Origin: Christiangramia lutea
GTDB taxonomy: Bacteria; Bacteroidota; Bacteroidia; Flavobacteriales; Flavobacteriaceae
NCBI RefSeq assembly: GCF_022489035.1
Contig: NZ_JAKVTV010000006.1
Location: 1-64,000, forward strand
Direction: 5' to 3'
DNA length: 64,000 bases
Both the position numbers and the translations under genes were made by a program. The notes under the pieces are model-generated. The model was not told the DNA's origin. It saw nothing but the letters and a program-made list of their open reading frames with translations, and ran no database searches. This document shows, piece by piece, positions 18,240 to 28,601 of this stretch (positions are counted from its first letter, which is position 1; each line of letters begins with the position of its first letter).

Positions 18240-19781
18240 ATGGCATCCGGAAAACAATCGCCAAGGCAGAAGATGATTAACCTAATGTACCTGGTTTTCA
18301 TCGCCATGATGGCACTAAATATGTCCAAAGAGGTTCTCACCGCTTTTGGATTGATGAACGAAAAATTAGACAAAACCGCGGCAAACTATTCTGAAAGGAA
18401 TACCGCACTTATGGCTGGACTCGCAACGAAGGTTGATGAACAGCCAGCGAAATATACTAGCATTAAAGAGGATGCTGATAGAATTCATGATCTTTCCTCA
18501 AACTTTACCCAGTATATCGAAGGGATCAAAGAAGAATTAAAAGCTTCTGTAGACGATCCAAAAGATTATGAAACTATGGATCAATCTACTGTTATGGATG
18601 AAATGTTCTTCCAGAGTGGTAGAATTAATCCTAAAGGTGAAGAATTCCTTGCTCAAATAGAGAGTTACAGGAATGGGGTTTCAGAAATTCTTGAGAATGG
18701 ATATGGAAGTATCGCTCAGAAGGTAAACGTTCAGAAAGAATTTGCAACCGAACCGGTAAATGTGGAAGGTGCAAATGTACCATGGTTGAAATACCGTTTT
18801 GAAGGCTTTCCTTTGGTTGCTTCCATTACTCAGCTTACTCAAATGCAGGCTGATGTAAAGAGTACCGAAAGTGAGATCCTTTCTTCTATGCTTTCAGGTC
18901 AGCTTCAAAGTGACGTTTCTTTAAAGAACTACGAAGCTATCGTGATTCCTAGTAAACCAGCTTTCTTTAGTGGAGAGAATTTCCAGGGAAAAGTTGTATT
19001 AGGACGTTTTGACAACACCCTCCAGTTCGAGAATGTTGTCATTAACGGCAAGGAAGTAGATAATACTGAAGCGGGACAGGTTGTTCTTGATTTTCCTGCA
19101 GGAAATGTAGGGGAGCAGCAGATCACTGGTGAGCTTCAATACATGGAAAACGATTCTTTAAAAAGCATCAAGATTTCCGATTCTTATAATGTAATTCCAC
19201 TTCCAAATTCTGCGGTAATTTCTGCAGACAAGATGAATGTGGTTTACCGTGGGGTTCAAAACCCGATGACCATTTCTATTCCTGGGGTTAGCAATGTTAG
19301 CGCTAATGCACCCGGATTGAGAAATGCTGGTGGAACTGGAAAATACCTAATGGATGTAACAACTCTTCAGGCAAGAGAAGTGACTATTAGTGTAAGCGGT
19401 GAGCTTCCAGGAGGAAAAACCGTTTCAGATAAAAAGACTTTCAGGGTTAAGGATATTCCAAGACCGGTTGGTACAATACGTGGAGAAGACGGAGCTGTTT
19501 CTATGCAAAGAAACAGTCTTGAGATCGCTACGGTTGGTGCTAACCTACCAGACTTCGATTTTGATCTTAATCTGAATGTTACCGGATTTAAATTTAAAGT
19601 ACCTGGACAGCCAACCATCATCGTAAATGGTAGCAGGTTGGATGATAGAGCTAAAGCGGCATTAAGACGTGCTGGTAGAGGCGAGTCTGTTCAGATCTAT
19701 GATATTAATGCATCACTGGCAGGAAACTCTGGCTATAAGCTTAAGAAAGTTGCTCCTGTTGTGATAGAGCTTACAAACTAA
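18240..19781 (+). CDS. gldM: Gliding motility / T9SS motor protein GldM
   Basis: 513 residues. A single N-terminal transmembrane helix (MINLMYLVFIAMMALNMS) anchors a large periplasmic part of four domains: a helical D1 (about 40-220) and then beta-rich Ig-like domains. GldM pairs with GldL as the energised motor and reaches through the periplasm to the GldK-GldN ring. The segment KQSPRQKMINLMYLVFIAMM is a family hallmark. Length and position between gldL and gldN are as expected. Confidence 0.95.
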   Translation: MASGKQSPRQKMINLMYLVFIAMMALNMSKEVLTAFGLMNEKLDKTAANYSERNTALMAGLATKVDEQPAKYTSIKEDADRIHDLSSNFTQYIEGIKEELKASVDDPKDYETMDQSTVMDEMFFQSGRINPKGEEFLAQIESYRNGVSEILENGYGSIAQKVNVQKEFATEPVNVEGANVPWLKYRFEGFPLVASITQLTQMQADVKSTESEILSSMLSGQLQSDVSLKNYEAIVIPSKPAFFSGENFQGKVVLGRFDNTLQFENVVINGKEVDNTEAGQVVLDFPAGNVGEQQITGELQYMENDSLKSIKISDSYNVIPLPNSAVISADKMNVVYRGVQNPMTISIPGVSNVSANAPGLRNAGGTGKYLMDVTTLQAREVTISVSGELPGGKTVSDKKTFRVKDIPRPVGTIRGEDGAVSMQRNSLEIATVGANLPDFDFDLNLNVTGFKFKVPGQPTIIVNGSRLDDRAKAALRRAGRGESVQIYDINASLAGNSGYKLKKVAPVVIELTN

Positions 19782-19793
19782 AATTCATTAAAA

Positions 19794-20687
19794 ATGAGCT
19801 TGAAGGAAATTTTTACATATGGTTTTGTGATGATGATGGGTGCCTCTTCTTTTGGCCAGGCTAATATCCTGAATGCTGAAAAACCTGAGGACATCGGGAA
19901 GAAATCAGAAGCTCAGGCATTGATCGATGAGGAAGATGAACCATTAGAATATGGTTATGTTGGAGATCGAGATATCCTTTGGTCTAAAGGAACCTGGGAG
20001 ATTATCGACCTTGACGAAAGAGTGAATTTTCCCCTTTACTATCCTATTGATACCAATAACATTGGGGCTAATAGAAGATCACTTTATGATGTTCTTGTAA
20101 GGGCCATTAAACAGGGTAAGATTGAAAACATCTATGCAGATTCTTATTTCACCGAAAAAAGAACTCTGAAAGATATAAAAGCTACTCTTTCGAAAATTGA
20201 CACTACAGACCTTGGGATCGAGCAATATAACGCTGGTGAACAGGTAGATCCTCAGTTTATAGACCGCCGTGACCTTGGTTCGGCAGATATCGCTGAATAT
20301 CACATTCGTGGTATCTGGTATTTCGATAAGCGTTTGGCAGAACTAAAATATCGATTATTGGGAATTGCTCCGGTAGCTCCCGATGTTAACTTTATTGATT
20401 CCGGGCAAACAGATCTTGTAGAGCTTTTCTGGGTATGGTATCCAGACGCAAGGGAAGTTCTTCATGAGGCTAAAGTCTTTACCGGCAATAACACCTCTCA
20501 GGTAGTTTCCTTTGATCACCTCCTTAATTCCAGGAGATTTGACGGAGTCATTTACAAGGAAGATAACGTTCAGGGTGATCGTGAGATCGATGAATATATC
20601 GCCGATAATGCCTTTATGCAATTACTCGAATCGCAACGGATAAAGGAACAGATTCGGAACTTCGAACAGGATATGTGGAGTTATTAA
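19794..20687 (+). CDS. gldN: Gliding motility / T9SS periplasmic protein GldN
   Basis: 297 residues with an N-terminal signal-like segment (IFTYGFVMMMGASSFGQ). The body shows GldN/PorN features: ILWSKGTWEIIDLDERVNFPL and a SLYDVLVRAIKQGKI segment. It forms the periplasmic ring with GldK. It starts 12 bases after gldM and is followed within 20 bases by a strong terminator, so it closes the gld operon. Confidence 0.94.
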   Translation: MSLKEIFTYGFVMMMGASSFGQANILNAEKPEDIGKKSEAQALIDEEDEPLEYGYVGDRDILWSKGTWEIIDLDERVNFPLYYPIDTNNIGANRRSLYDVLVRAIKQGKIENIYADSYFTEKRTLKDIKATLSKIDTTDLGIEQYNAGEQVDPQFIDRRDLGSADIAEYHIRGIWYFDKRLAELKYRLLGIAPVAPDVNFIDSGQTDLVELFWVWYPDAREVLHEAKVFTGNNTSQVVSFDHLLNSRRFDGVIYKEDNVQGDREIDEYIADNAFMQLLESQRIKEQIRNFEQDMWSY

Positions 20688-20702
20688 CTCTTAAATTTAT
20701 AT

Positions 20703-20730
20703 AAAAAGCGCCCTTTTTGGGCGCTTTTTT
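20703..20730 (+). terminator. Strong intrinsic terminator after gldN
   Basis: AAAAAGCGCCC (20703-20713) pairs perfectly with GGGCGCTTTTT (20719-20729) around a T5 loop and is followed by more T. It is 15 bases after the gldN stop. Confidence 0.95.
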
Positions 20731-20784
20731 ATTACCTTAATTCTTTGAAGTTACAAGAAGCCCCTTTTTACCTTTATTAAGCTC

Positions 20785-21849
20785 ATGTTAGATTATATCA
20801 TTGTTGGTCTTGGTTTGAGTGGTCTGGCAATTTCTGAAGAACTGGATCGCAGAAGCAAGGACTTTGTGGTGTTTGAGGATAATTCTCAAAGCTCTTCCTA
20901 TGTCGCCGGTGGTATCTTCAATCCGGTTATTTTAAAAAGATTTACGCCTGCCTGGAATGCTGCAGAACAGATGAAAGTTGCAATTCCTTTTTATAAGGCG
21001 TTGGAAAAAAAGCTAGGGGTTGAAATTATTTATAATTGGAATATTTACCGGAGGTTTCATTCTTTTGAAGAACAGAACGACTGGTTCATAGCTTCAGATA
21101 ATCCAAAATTATCTGCTTTTCTGGATCCCGAATTAAAAAAGAATACCAATTCCAATCTTATTGCAGAATACTCCCTGGGAAAAGTTCTTAATACCGGTTA
21201 TATAGATACTGAAAAATTACTTGATAACTACCGAGGGCATATTGAACAACAAGGAAGGTTGAAATTAGAGAAATTCGAATATGCCGACCTGAAAGTTTAT
21301 AGCGATCATTTTGAATATAATGGGATTTCCTCCAAAAATATCATTTTTTGTGAAGGCTTTGGTTTAAAGAAAAACCCCTTTTTCAATTATTTACCTCTAC
21401 GCGGGAATAAAGGAGAATATATAGTGATTCACGCTCCCGATCTAAAACTAGATTTTGCAGTTAAATCATCTGTCTTCCTCATACCACTGGGAAATGATTA
21501 TTATAAAGCAGGAGCTACTTACGACCATCAGGACAAAACGGCTGAACCTACAGAAAAGGCAAAAAATAAACTTATTTCAGCTTTAAAAGAACTTATTAAA
21601 TGTGATTTTGAAGTTGTAGACCAGATCGCCGGTATACGCCCAGCCGTTTCAGATAGGAGACCTCTGGTGGGAAGCCACCCTGAATTGGACAATATTTATT
21701 GCTGTAATGGTTTTGGCAGCAGGGGTGTGCTAATTTCTCCAAATATCTCGCGCATGCTTATAGGACATATTGAGGATGGAGATGCACTTGATTCGGAAGT
21801 CAATCTGGAAAGGTTCACCAAGAAGCACTATAAATTGGTTAATTCTTAG
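20785..21849 (+). CDS. FAD-dependent oxidoreductase (DAO family)
   Basis: 354 residues. The N-terminal FAD-binding motif is YIIVGLGLSGLAISEEL with an acidic ribose ligand at the end of the second strand (FVVFEDN). The C-terminal region (GIRPAVSDRRPLVGSHPE and CCNGFGSRGVLISPNISRML) matches the glycine/D-amino-acid oxidase superfamily and resembles the oxidase module of MnmC. There is no methyltransferase domain, so the substrate is open. Its 3' end overlaps the convergent DUF983 gene by 11 bases. Confidence 0.82.
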   Translation: MLDYIIVGLGLSGLAISEELDRRSKDFVVFEDNSQSSSYVAGGIFNPVILKRFTPAWNAAEQMKVAIPFYKALEKKLGVEIIYNWNIYRRFHSFEEQNDWFIASDNPKLSAFLDPELKKNTNSNLIAEYSLGKVLNTGYIDTEKLLDNYRGHIEQQGRLKLEKFEYADLKVYSDHFEYNGISSKNIIFCEGFGLKKNPFFNYLPLRGNKGEYIVIHAPDLKLDFAVKSSVFLIPLGNDYYKAGATYDHQDKTAEPTEKAKNKLISALKELIKCDFEVVDQIAGIRPAVSDRRPLVGSHPELDNIYCCNGFGSRGVLISPNISRMLIGHIEDGDALDSEVNLERFTKKHYKLVNS

Positions 21850-22219
21850 CAGCGTCTGCCTTGTAGCTAAAAAATAAATTGATCCATATATTTCTGGACA
21901 ATCTCATAATCACCGGCATAAAGACGACTAGTGTTCCAACGATTGCAAAAAAGGAAGTTAGCAGTCCGGCACCAAAGAAAAAATAAGAAATTATAAAAGC
22001 TGCTACAGCAAAAGCAATTCCCACGGCATAACTCACATACATGGCTCCATAGAAGAATGATGGTTCTATCTTGTATTTAGTACCACAACTGGAACAACGC
22101 TCATGCATTTCGAAAACCGAACCTAGTTTATAAGGGTTATTTTCTTTATACATACTTTCTTCATGGCATACGGGACAGGTGCCGGTAAAGATGCTATATA
22201 TCTTGGTTCCTTTAAGCAT
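21839..22219 (-). CDS. DUF983 family membrane protein
   Basis: 126 residues. Two CxxC pairs (TCPVCHEE and RCSSCGTKY) form a probable zinc ribbon at the N-terminal side. Two hydrophobic helices (MYVSYAVGIAFAVAAFIISYFF region and GLLTSFFAIVGTLVVFMPVIM) follow. This is the DUF983 layout; function unknown. It is divergent from the ABC-F gene with a 68-base shared upstream region. Confidence 0.85.
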   Translation of the reverse strand: MLKGTKIYSIFTGTCPVCHEESMYKENNPYKLGSVFEMHERCSSCGTKYKIEPSFFYGAMYVSYAVGIAFAVAAFIISYFFFGAGLLTSFFAIVGTLVVFMPVIMRLSRNIWINLFFSYKADAAKN

Positions 22220-22287
22220 GTTAGGTTTTTTTTACAACTCAAATTTAATCATCTTTGCAGCAATTTTAAAGTCACAATTGTTACATA

Positions 22288-24204
22288 ATGCTTAATATTC
22301 ATAATCTTTCAGTTTCCTTTCAGGGGGAGTATCTTTTTAAAGAAGTGAGTTTCCGGCTAGGTGCTGGAGATAGGGTTGGTCTTATTGGAAAAAATGGCGC
22401 GGGAAAATCTACTTTACTGAAGATAATTTCTGGTGATCAGGAATATGATTCCGGACAGATAGCGAAAGACAAGGAGCTTAGAATTGGATTTTTAAAGCAG
22501 GATCTTGATTTTGAGCATGGAAGAACCGTGATAGATGAGGCTCATCAGGCTTTTGAGGAGATCAAAAGGCTAGAGGATAAAATGGAAAAGATCAATGAAC
22601 AATTGGCTACCCGTACAGATTACGAAAGTGAATCTTATAATCAGTTAATTCAGGATCTTAGTGAGATCACTCATCAGTACGAGATCATTGGAGGTTACAA
22701 CTACGAAGGTGAAACCGAAAAGGTGCTTCAGGGACTTGGATTTGAAAGAGAGGATTTCGACAGGCTAACGGAAACTTTTTCCGGAGGATGGAGAATGAGA
22801 ATTGAACTTGCCAAGTTACTTCTTCAGAATAACGATATTTTGTTACTGGATGAGCCTACCAACCACCTGGATATTGAAAGTATAATTTGGCTGGAAAGCT
22901 TTCTGAATAATTATGCAGGTTGCGTGATGCTGGTTTCTCACGATAAGATGTTTCTGAATAACGTGACCAACAGGAGTATCGAGATCTCTCTGGGAAGTAT
23001 TTATGATTATCGAAAGCCTTACTCTGAATTCATTGAATTCCGAAAAGAGCTAAGGGAACAGCAATTGGCTGCGCAGAAGAATCAGCAAAAGGAAATAGAA
23101 AATACTGAAAAACTTATTGATAAGTTCAGGGCAAAGGCAAGTAAGGCTTCTATGGCCCAGTCACTTATCAAAAAGCTGGATAAGATAGACCGAATAGAAG
23201 TTGATGAAGACGATAATGCAGTGATGTCGGTTAACTTTCCGGTTTCTGTGAATCCAGGAAAGGTGGTTATCGAGGCTGAACATCTTGAAAAATCCTATGG
23301 TGATAAAAAGGTTTTAAGAGATGTGAACCTATTGATAGAACGTCAAAGCAAGATTGCCTTTGTTGGTCAGAATGGTCAGGGAAAAACTACTCTTGCTAAG
23401 ATCATCATAGGTGAAATTGAACATGAAGGTAAACTGAAATTGGGTCATAATGTTCAGATAGGATACTTCGCCCAGAACCAGGCCGAATACCTGGATGGCG
23501 AGAAAACCGTGCTACAAACCATGGAAGATGCATCTAACGAAAAGAACCGGACAAAGGTTCGTGATATGCTGGGAGCATTTCTTTTCCGAGGGGATGAAGT
23601 AGAAAAGAAAGTAAAGGTGCTATCCGGAGGTGAAAGAAATAGATTGGCGTTGTGTAAAATGCTTCTGGAACCATTCAACGTAATGGTGATGGATGAGCCT
23701 ACCAACCACCTCGATATTAAGTCAAAGAATGTTCTAAAGGAAGCTCTTAAGAACTTTGAAGGTACCCTGATCATAGTTTCGCACGACAGGGATTTTCTTC
23801 AGAATCTAACCAGCAGGGTTTATGAATTCAGAGACCACAAGATTAAAGAGTATTTAGGGGATATCGATTATTACCTGGATCAAAGAAAACTGCTCGATAT
23901 GAGGGCGGTTGAAAAGAGTGAAAAGGCAAAACCTTCAAAAAAGAAGGAGGAGACCGAGGAGAAAAGGTCTTTTTCAGATCAGAAGGAAATTAAGAGACTT
24001 AAAAACCGACTGAGTAAAACGGAGGCCAAGATCACTAAACTCGAAAAAGAGCTAAAAACTAAGGATAAACAGTTGGCTGAAAATTATGAGGAAACGGTGA
24101 CCAAACCAGATTTTCTCAATAATTATAATGTTTCGAAAAAGAAACTTGAAAAGCTGATGGCAGAATGGGAGGAACTTCAGCTCGACCTGGAACAGATTAG
24201 CTGA
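22288..24204 (+). CDS. ABC-F family ATPase
   Basis: 638 residues with two ABC modules and no membrane segments. Walker A GKNGAGKST and GQNGQGKTT; signatures TFSGGWRMRIELAKLL and VLSGGERNRLALCKMLL; Walker B LLDEPTNHLD and MDEPTNHLD. A charged linker (QQKEIENTEKLIDKFRAKAS) lies between the modules and a coiled-coil tail is at the end, as in Uup/YbiT-type proteins that act on ribosomes. The exact subfamily cannot be set by eye. A near-consensus -7 element (CATCTTTG, about 22251-22258) sits just upstream. Confidence 0.92.
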   Translation: MLNIHNLSVSFQGEYLFKEVSFRLGAGDRVGLIGKNGAGKSTLLKIISGDQEYDSGQIAKDKELRIGFLKQDLDFEHGRTVIDEAHQAFEEIKRLEDKMEKINEQLATRTDYESESYNQLIQDLSEITHQYEIIGGYNYEGETEKVLQGLGFEREDFDRLTETFSGGWRMRIELAKLLLQNNDILLLDEPTNHLDIESIIWLESFLNNYAGCVMLVSHDKMFLNNVTNRSIEISLGSIYDYRKPYSEFIEFRKELREQQLAAQKNQQKEIENTEKLIDKFRAKASKASMAQSLIKKLDKIDRIEVDEDDNAVMSVNFPVSVNPGKVVIEAEHLEKSYGDKKVLRDVNLLIERQSKIAFVGQNGQGKTTLAKIIIGEIEHEGKLKLGHNVQIGYFAQNQAEYLDGEKTVLQTMEDASNEKNRTKVRDMLGAFLFRGDEVEKKVKVLSGGERNRLALCKMLLEPFNVMVMDEPTNHLDIKSKNVLKEALKNFEGTLIIVSHDRDFLQNLTSRVYEFRDHKIKEYLGDIDYYLDQRKLLDMRAVEKSEKAKPSKKKEETEEKRSFSDQKEIKRLKNRLSKTEAKITKLEKELKTKDKQLAENYEETVTKPDFLNNYNVSKKKLEKLMAEWEELQLDLEQIS

Positions 24205-24258
24205 TAAAATTTTTATTTCAATTAAACCAAAGGGACTGATCTTAGTCCTAAGACTGTT

Positions 24259-25401
24259 ATGGATAAACGCAAGATCATTCTTTCGGCATTAGGGATAGTG
24301 CTGGTAATTGCTGCTTTTTTTGGTGCGAAATTAATTATAAACAGCAACGTAAAGGAGAAACCTCCTGTAAATAAAACTATTAAAAGTGTTTTTATAGACA
24401 CTGTAAAAAATACAACCGTTCCTATTGTGGTGCCTGCCAACGGGAATATTACTGCTCTGCATAGGTTGGAACTATTTTCAGAAGTGCAGGGAATCTTCAG
24501 GTATAGTAGTAAAGATTTCAGGCCTGGTCAGAAATTTCAAAAAGGACAGGTCTTACTAAGTATAGATTCTGAAGAATATTCTGCTTCAGTTCAATCGGCG
24601 AAAAGTGATCTTTATAATAATATTACTTCCATAATGCCAGATTTGCGACTGGATTACCCTGAAGCTTTTAAGAAATGGGATAATTACCTGAAAAGCTTCG
24701 ATATTACTAAGCCAGTACCTCCTTTACCTGAAACCAAAACTCAGCAGGAACAATATTTTATAACCGGTAGAGGGATCGTTTCAGCCTATTACAATGTGAA
24801 GAACCTCGAGGAGCGCCTGGCTAAGTACAGGATCGTAGCTCCATATAACGGAATTCTTACTGAAGCATTGGTGAACAGGGGGACATTAATTAGACCAGGG
24901 CAGAAACTGGGAGAATATATAGATCCTAGTGTTTATGAACTTGAAGTTAGTATTGCCAAAAAGTTTAGCGATGTACTTGAGCTGGGAAAATCTGTAAAGC
25001 TTCAAAACCTGGAAGGGACTAAAACCTATGAGGGTGTGGTTAGCCGTATTAATGGGAAGGTGAACCAGGAAACTCAAAGTATCAGGGTATTTATCAAAGT
25101 TGAAAATTCTGAGCTGAGTGAGGGAATGTACCTGGAAGCCAGGCTTGATGCCAAAGAAGAAGAGAATGCCATTGAAATACCAAGGGAATTACTTGTTGAA
25201 AGGTCTAAAGTATTCGTGGTTAGGGATAGCACCCTGAATCTTGTGGATATAAACCCGGTTTATTTTACGAATAATACCGTAGTGATCAAGGGACTTGATA
25301 ACGGAACAATAATCTTATCGGCCAACGTACCCGGAGCTTATTCTGGCATGCTGGTAAAGATCGAAGGACAAAGAGACCTGCTTAAAAAAGACCAATCTTG
25401 A
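24259..25401 (+). CDS. RND efflux periplasmic adaptor subunit
   Basis: 380 residues of the HlyD/AcrA membrane-fusion family. An N-terminal membrane anchor (ILSALGIVLVIAAFFGAKLII) has no obvious lipobox. A biotinyl-lipoyl half (FRPGQKFQKGQVLLSID), a short helical hairpin, the second lipoyl half (RIVAPYNGILTEALVNRGTL) and beta-barrel segments follow. It bridges the inner-membrane pump to the TolC-like channel. The stop overlaps the next start by four bases (TTGA). Confidence 0.9.
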   Translation: MDKRKIILSALGIVLVIAAFFGAKLIINSNVKEKPPVNKTIKSVFIDTVKNTTVPIVVPANGNITALHRLELFSEVQGIFRYSSKDFRPGQKFQKGQVLLSIDSEEYSASVQSAKSDLYNNITSIMPDLRLDYPEAFKKWDNYLKSFDITKPVPPLPETKTQQEQYFITGRGIVSAYYNVKNLEERLAKYRIVAPYNGILTEALVNRGTLIRPGQKLGEYIDPSVYELEVSIAKKFSDVLELGKSVKLQNLEGTKTYEGVVSRINGKVNQETQSIRVFIKVENSELSEGMYLEARLDAKEEENAIEIPRELLVERSKVFVVRDSTLNLVDINPVYFTNNTVVIKGLDNGTIILSANVPGAYSGMLVKIEGQRDLLKKDQS

Positions 25402-28400
25402 GAAAGCTAATAAATTACTTTATAAAGTTCGGGGTTGCGGTAAATGTCGTGATCATGGCTTTTGTGATCTTTGGGATCATCGGGATAATGAATATGAAAT
25501 CCTCATTCTTCCCATTGCAGGACTCCAGGATTATTAATATTAGTATTGCTTATCCTGGTTCGGCGCCCGAGGAAATCGAGGAGGGAATCATCCTGAAGAT
25601 CGAAGATAATTTGAAGGGTCTTGAGGGAATAGATAGGGTGACATCTGTGGCCAGGGAAAGCGGCGGATCTATTACCGTGGAAATTGAACGCGGGGAAAAT
25701 ATAGACGCCATGCTTACCGAGGTAAAAAACGCAGTAGATCGGGTGCCTACTTTTCCTAGTGGTATGGAACCTCTGGTAGTCTCTAAACAGGAATTCATAA
25801 GGGAAACTATCAATTTTGCAGTTAGTGGAGATAATGTTCCACTGGCTACCTTAAAACAAATAAGTCAGCAAATTGAAAACGACCTTAGGTTATTAGACGG
25901 AGTTTCGCAGATAAGTATTTCCGGGTTTCCTGAGGAAGAAATAGAGATTGCGGTAAGCGAAAATGATCTTCTTGCCTATGATCTAACTTTCGAGCAGGTG
26001 GCCCAGGCGGTGCGTAATTCCAATATTCTTTCTACAGGAGGAACAATCAAGACAGATGCCGAGGATTATCTCATTCGTGCAAATAACAGGGCTTATTATG
26101 CCGATGCGCTTAATGATATAGTTTTAAAATCGAGTACTACAGGTGAGATCGTTCGTTTGGGAGATATCGCAACAGTACGGGATCAGTTCTCAGAAACTCC
26201 GAACGCGCTTTATTTTAATGGAAATGTAGCCGTAAATGTAGGAGTGAGCAACACCAGTAGCGAAGATCTTCTGGCTACTGCTGAAAAGATCAATGAATAT
26301 GTAGACGAGTTCAACCAGAAGAGCAGCAATGTTCAGTTAAATGTGGTGAACGATCAGTCAATTACCCTTAATCAAAGAACGCAACTGTTAGTTGAGAATG
26401 GAATTATGGGAATGTTGCTGGTGCTGTTTTTCCTGTCTCTTTTTCTGAATATCAGGTTGGCATTCTGGGTTGCTTTCGGACTTCCGATCGCATTCCTGGG
26501 AATGTTCATTTTTGCAGGATCTCTGGGAGTAACTATTAACGTACTTTCCCTTTTCGGGATGATCATCGTGATTGGGATACTTGTGGACGATGGTATTGTG
26601 ATCTCAGAAAATATCTATCAGCATTCTGAAATGGGTAAAAGTCCAATCCAGGCAGCGATGGACGGGACCATGGAAGTAGTTCCTCCAATTCTTTCAGCAA
26701 TTATCACTACGGTTCTGGCATTTTCAACTTTCATATTCCTGGATAGCCGGATAGGGGAGTTCTTTGGAGAAGTTTCTACGGTAGTGATTCTAACCCTGAT
26801 AATATCGCTGGTTGAGGCTCTGGTTATTCTTCCGGCTCATATTGCACATTCCAAAGCTCTGAAAAGAGATAACTCTAATGGCACGCCTAAGAAGGGCATA
26901 GGCAAATTCTTCCAGAAGATGAAGGTGGCAAATAAACTCGGGGACCGCGCGATGTCTTATATGCGTGATAAAATTTATAGCCCGGTATTAAGATTTGTGC
27001 TTACCCAGCAGGTTCTTGCCCTGGGAATTCTAATTACAGTCCTTGTTCTTACAATTGGTGCCATAGGAGGAAACTGGATAAGGGTCACCCTTTTCCCCAG
27101 TATCGCCAGTGACCGGGTGAGCATAGACCTGTTAATGCCGGAAGGAGTGAATCCTGCTCGTACAGACTCAATTATTTCCATGGTTGAAGCGGCAGCCTGG
27201 AAAGTGAATGATGAATACACTGAAAAACAAACGGGCAACAAGCAAGTTGTTGAAAATATTATAAAACGGGTTGGACCCGGTAACAACAAAGCTTCGCTTC
27301 AGGTGAATTTGCTTCCTGGTGAAGAGCGGGACTTTAGTTCGCCAGAGATCACCAATGCGATCAGGGACGAAGTAGGCCCTGTTTTCGGGGTTGAGAATCT
27401 AACTTTCGGTTCAGGTGGTAACTTCGGAGGATCCCCAGTTTCTGTATCCTTGCTTGGAAATAATCTTGAAGAGCTTGAAGCGGCAAAATCGGCGCTAAAA
27501 GAGAACCTGGAAAATAATTCTCTGTTAAAAGATGTTACCGATAATGACCCTAAAGGGATCAAGGAGATCAATGTAAATCTCAAGGATAATGCATACGCTC
27601 TGGGGCTGGACCTTGGAGAGGTAATGCGGCAGATTAGAAATGGATTCTTCGGGGCACAGGCTCAGCGTTTTCAAAGAGGACAGGATGAGATAAGGGTCTG
27701 GGTGAGGTACGACCTGGAGAACAGGTCTTCTATCAACGATCTTGACGAAATGAGGCTGGTAACACCTTCAGGGGAAAGAGTGCCGTTTGCTGAGATCGCC
27801 AGTTATGAGATCGTAAGGGGAACAGAATCTATTAGTCACCTGGACGGGATGAGGGAAATACGAGTTTCTGCAGATATGGAAGATCCTAACGGTAGTTCTA
27901 CAGAGATCATGGAAGACATAAGATCTAATGTGCTTCCTCCAATCCTGGAAAAATATCCAAGTATCACTGTATCCTATGAAGGTCAGAACCGGGAGGCTTC
28001 CAAGCTTTCCAGTTCTGCTGCCGCAGTGATCCCGATCATACTTTTCCTTATTTATGCAACTATCGCCTTTACGTTTAGAAGTTACAGTCAGCCATTCCTA
28101 TTAATGATCATGATCCCATTCAGCATTATTGGGGTTGCCTGGGGACACTGGCTGCACGGTTTCCCTATAAATGTACTTTCAGCTTTGGGAATTATTGCCC
28201 TGGTGGGTATTATGGTAAACGACGGCCTTGTGCTTATTGGAAAATACAACAGTTTCCTGAGGGAAGGAATGGACTTTAAAAAGGCTTTATATGAAGCTGG
28301 TAGGTCTAGGTTCAGGGCTATATTTTTAACTTCGCTTACCACCATTGCAGGTTTGGCGCCATTATTACTGGAAAAAAGCAGGCAGGCCCAGTTTTTAAAA

Positions 28401-28601
28401 CCAATGGCCATTTCAATTTCATATGGTATTGCTCTTGCAACTATTCTAACCCTATTACTATTGCCATTATTGATCTCGATAAGCAACAGTATAAAAGTTG
28501 GAGGAAAATGGCTTAGAACCGGTGAAAAGCCCTCTAAGGAAGAGATGGAAAGAGCTATTAAAGAGAAAAAAGAAGAAGAAGCACATGAAAGTATTACATA
28601 G
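25398..28601 (+). CDS. RND efflux transporter permease (HAE1/AcrB type)
   Basis: 1067 residues with twelve transmembrane helices in the AcrB arrangement. TM1 is near the start (GVAVNVVIMAFVIFGIIGI), two large periplasmic loops follow TM1 and TM7, and TM4-like segments carry acidic residues (VDDGIVISENIYQHSE and VNDGLVLIGKYNSF). It should be a proton-driven exporter of amphipathic compounds. The TTG start overlaps the adaptor stop, and its 3' end overlaps the tolC-like start by 17 bases, so the three genes form one translationally coupled operon. Substrates unknown. Confidence 0.93.
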   Translation: MRKLINYFIKFGVAVNVVIMAFVIFGIIGIMNMKSSFFPLQDSRIINISIAYPGSAPEEIEEGIILKIEDNLKGLEGIDRVTSVARESGGSITVEIERGENIDAMLTEVKNAVDRVPTFPSGMEPLVVSKQEFIRETINFAVSGDNVPLATLKQISQQIENDLRLLDGVSQISISGFPEEEIEIAVSENDLLAYDLTFEQVAQAVRNSNILSTGGTIKTDAEDYLIRANNRAYYADALNDIVLKSSTTGEIVRLGDIATVRDQFSETPNALYFNGNVAVNVGVSNTSSEDLLATAEKINEYVDEFNQKSSNVQLNVVNDQSITLNQRTQLLVENGIMGMLLVLFFLSLFLNIRLAFWVAFGLPIAFLGMFIFAGSLGVTINVLSLFGMIIVIGILVDDGIVISENIYQHSEMGKSPIQAAMDGTMEVVPPILSAIITTVLAFSTFIFLDSRIGEFFGEVSTVVILTLIISLVEALVILPAHIAHSKALKRDNSNGTPKKGIGKFFQKMKVANKLGDRAMSYMRDKIYSPVLRFVLTQQVLALGILITVLVLTIGAIGGNWIRVTLFPSIASDRVSIDLLMPEGVNPARTDSIISMVEAAAWKVNDEYTEKQTGNKQVVENIIKRVGPGNNKASLQVNLLPGEERDFSSPEITNAIRDEVGPVFGVENLTFGSGGNFGGSPVSVSLLGNNLEELEAAKSALKENLENNSLLKDVTDNDPKGIKEINVNLKDNAYALGLDLGEVMRQIRNGFFGAQAQRFQRGQDEIRVWVRYDLENRSSINDLDEMRLVTPSGERVPFAEIASYEIVRGTESISHLDGMREIRVSADMEDPNGSSTEIMEDIRSNVLPPILEKYPSITVSYEGQNREASKLSSSAAAVIPIILFLIYATIAFTFRSYSQPFLLMIMIPFSIIGVAWGHWLHGFPINVLSALGIIALVGIMVNDGLVLIGKYNSFLREGMDFKKALYEAGRSRFRAIFLTSLTTIAGLAPLLLEKSRQAQFLKPMAISISYGIALATILTLLLLPLLISISNSIKVGGKWLRTGEKPSKEEMERAIKEKKEEEAHESIT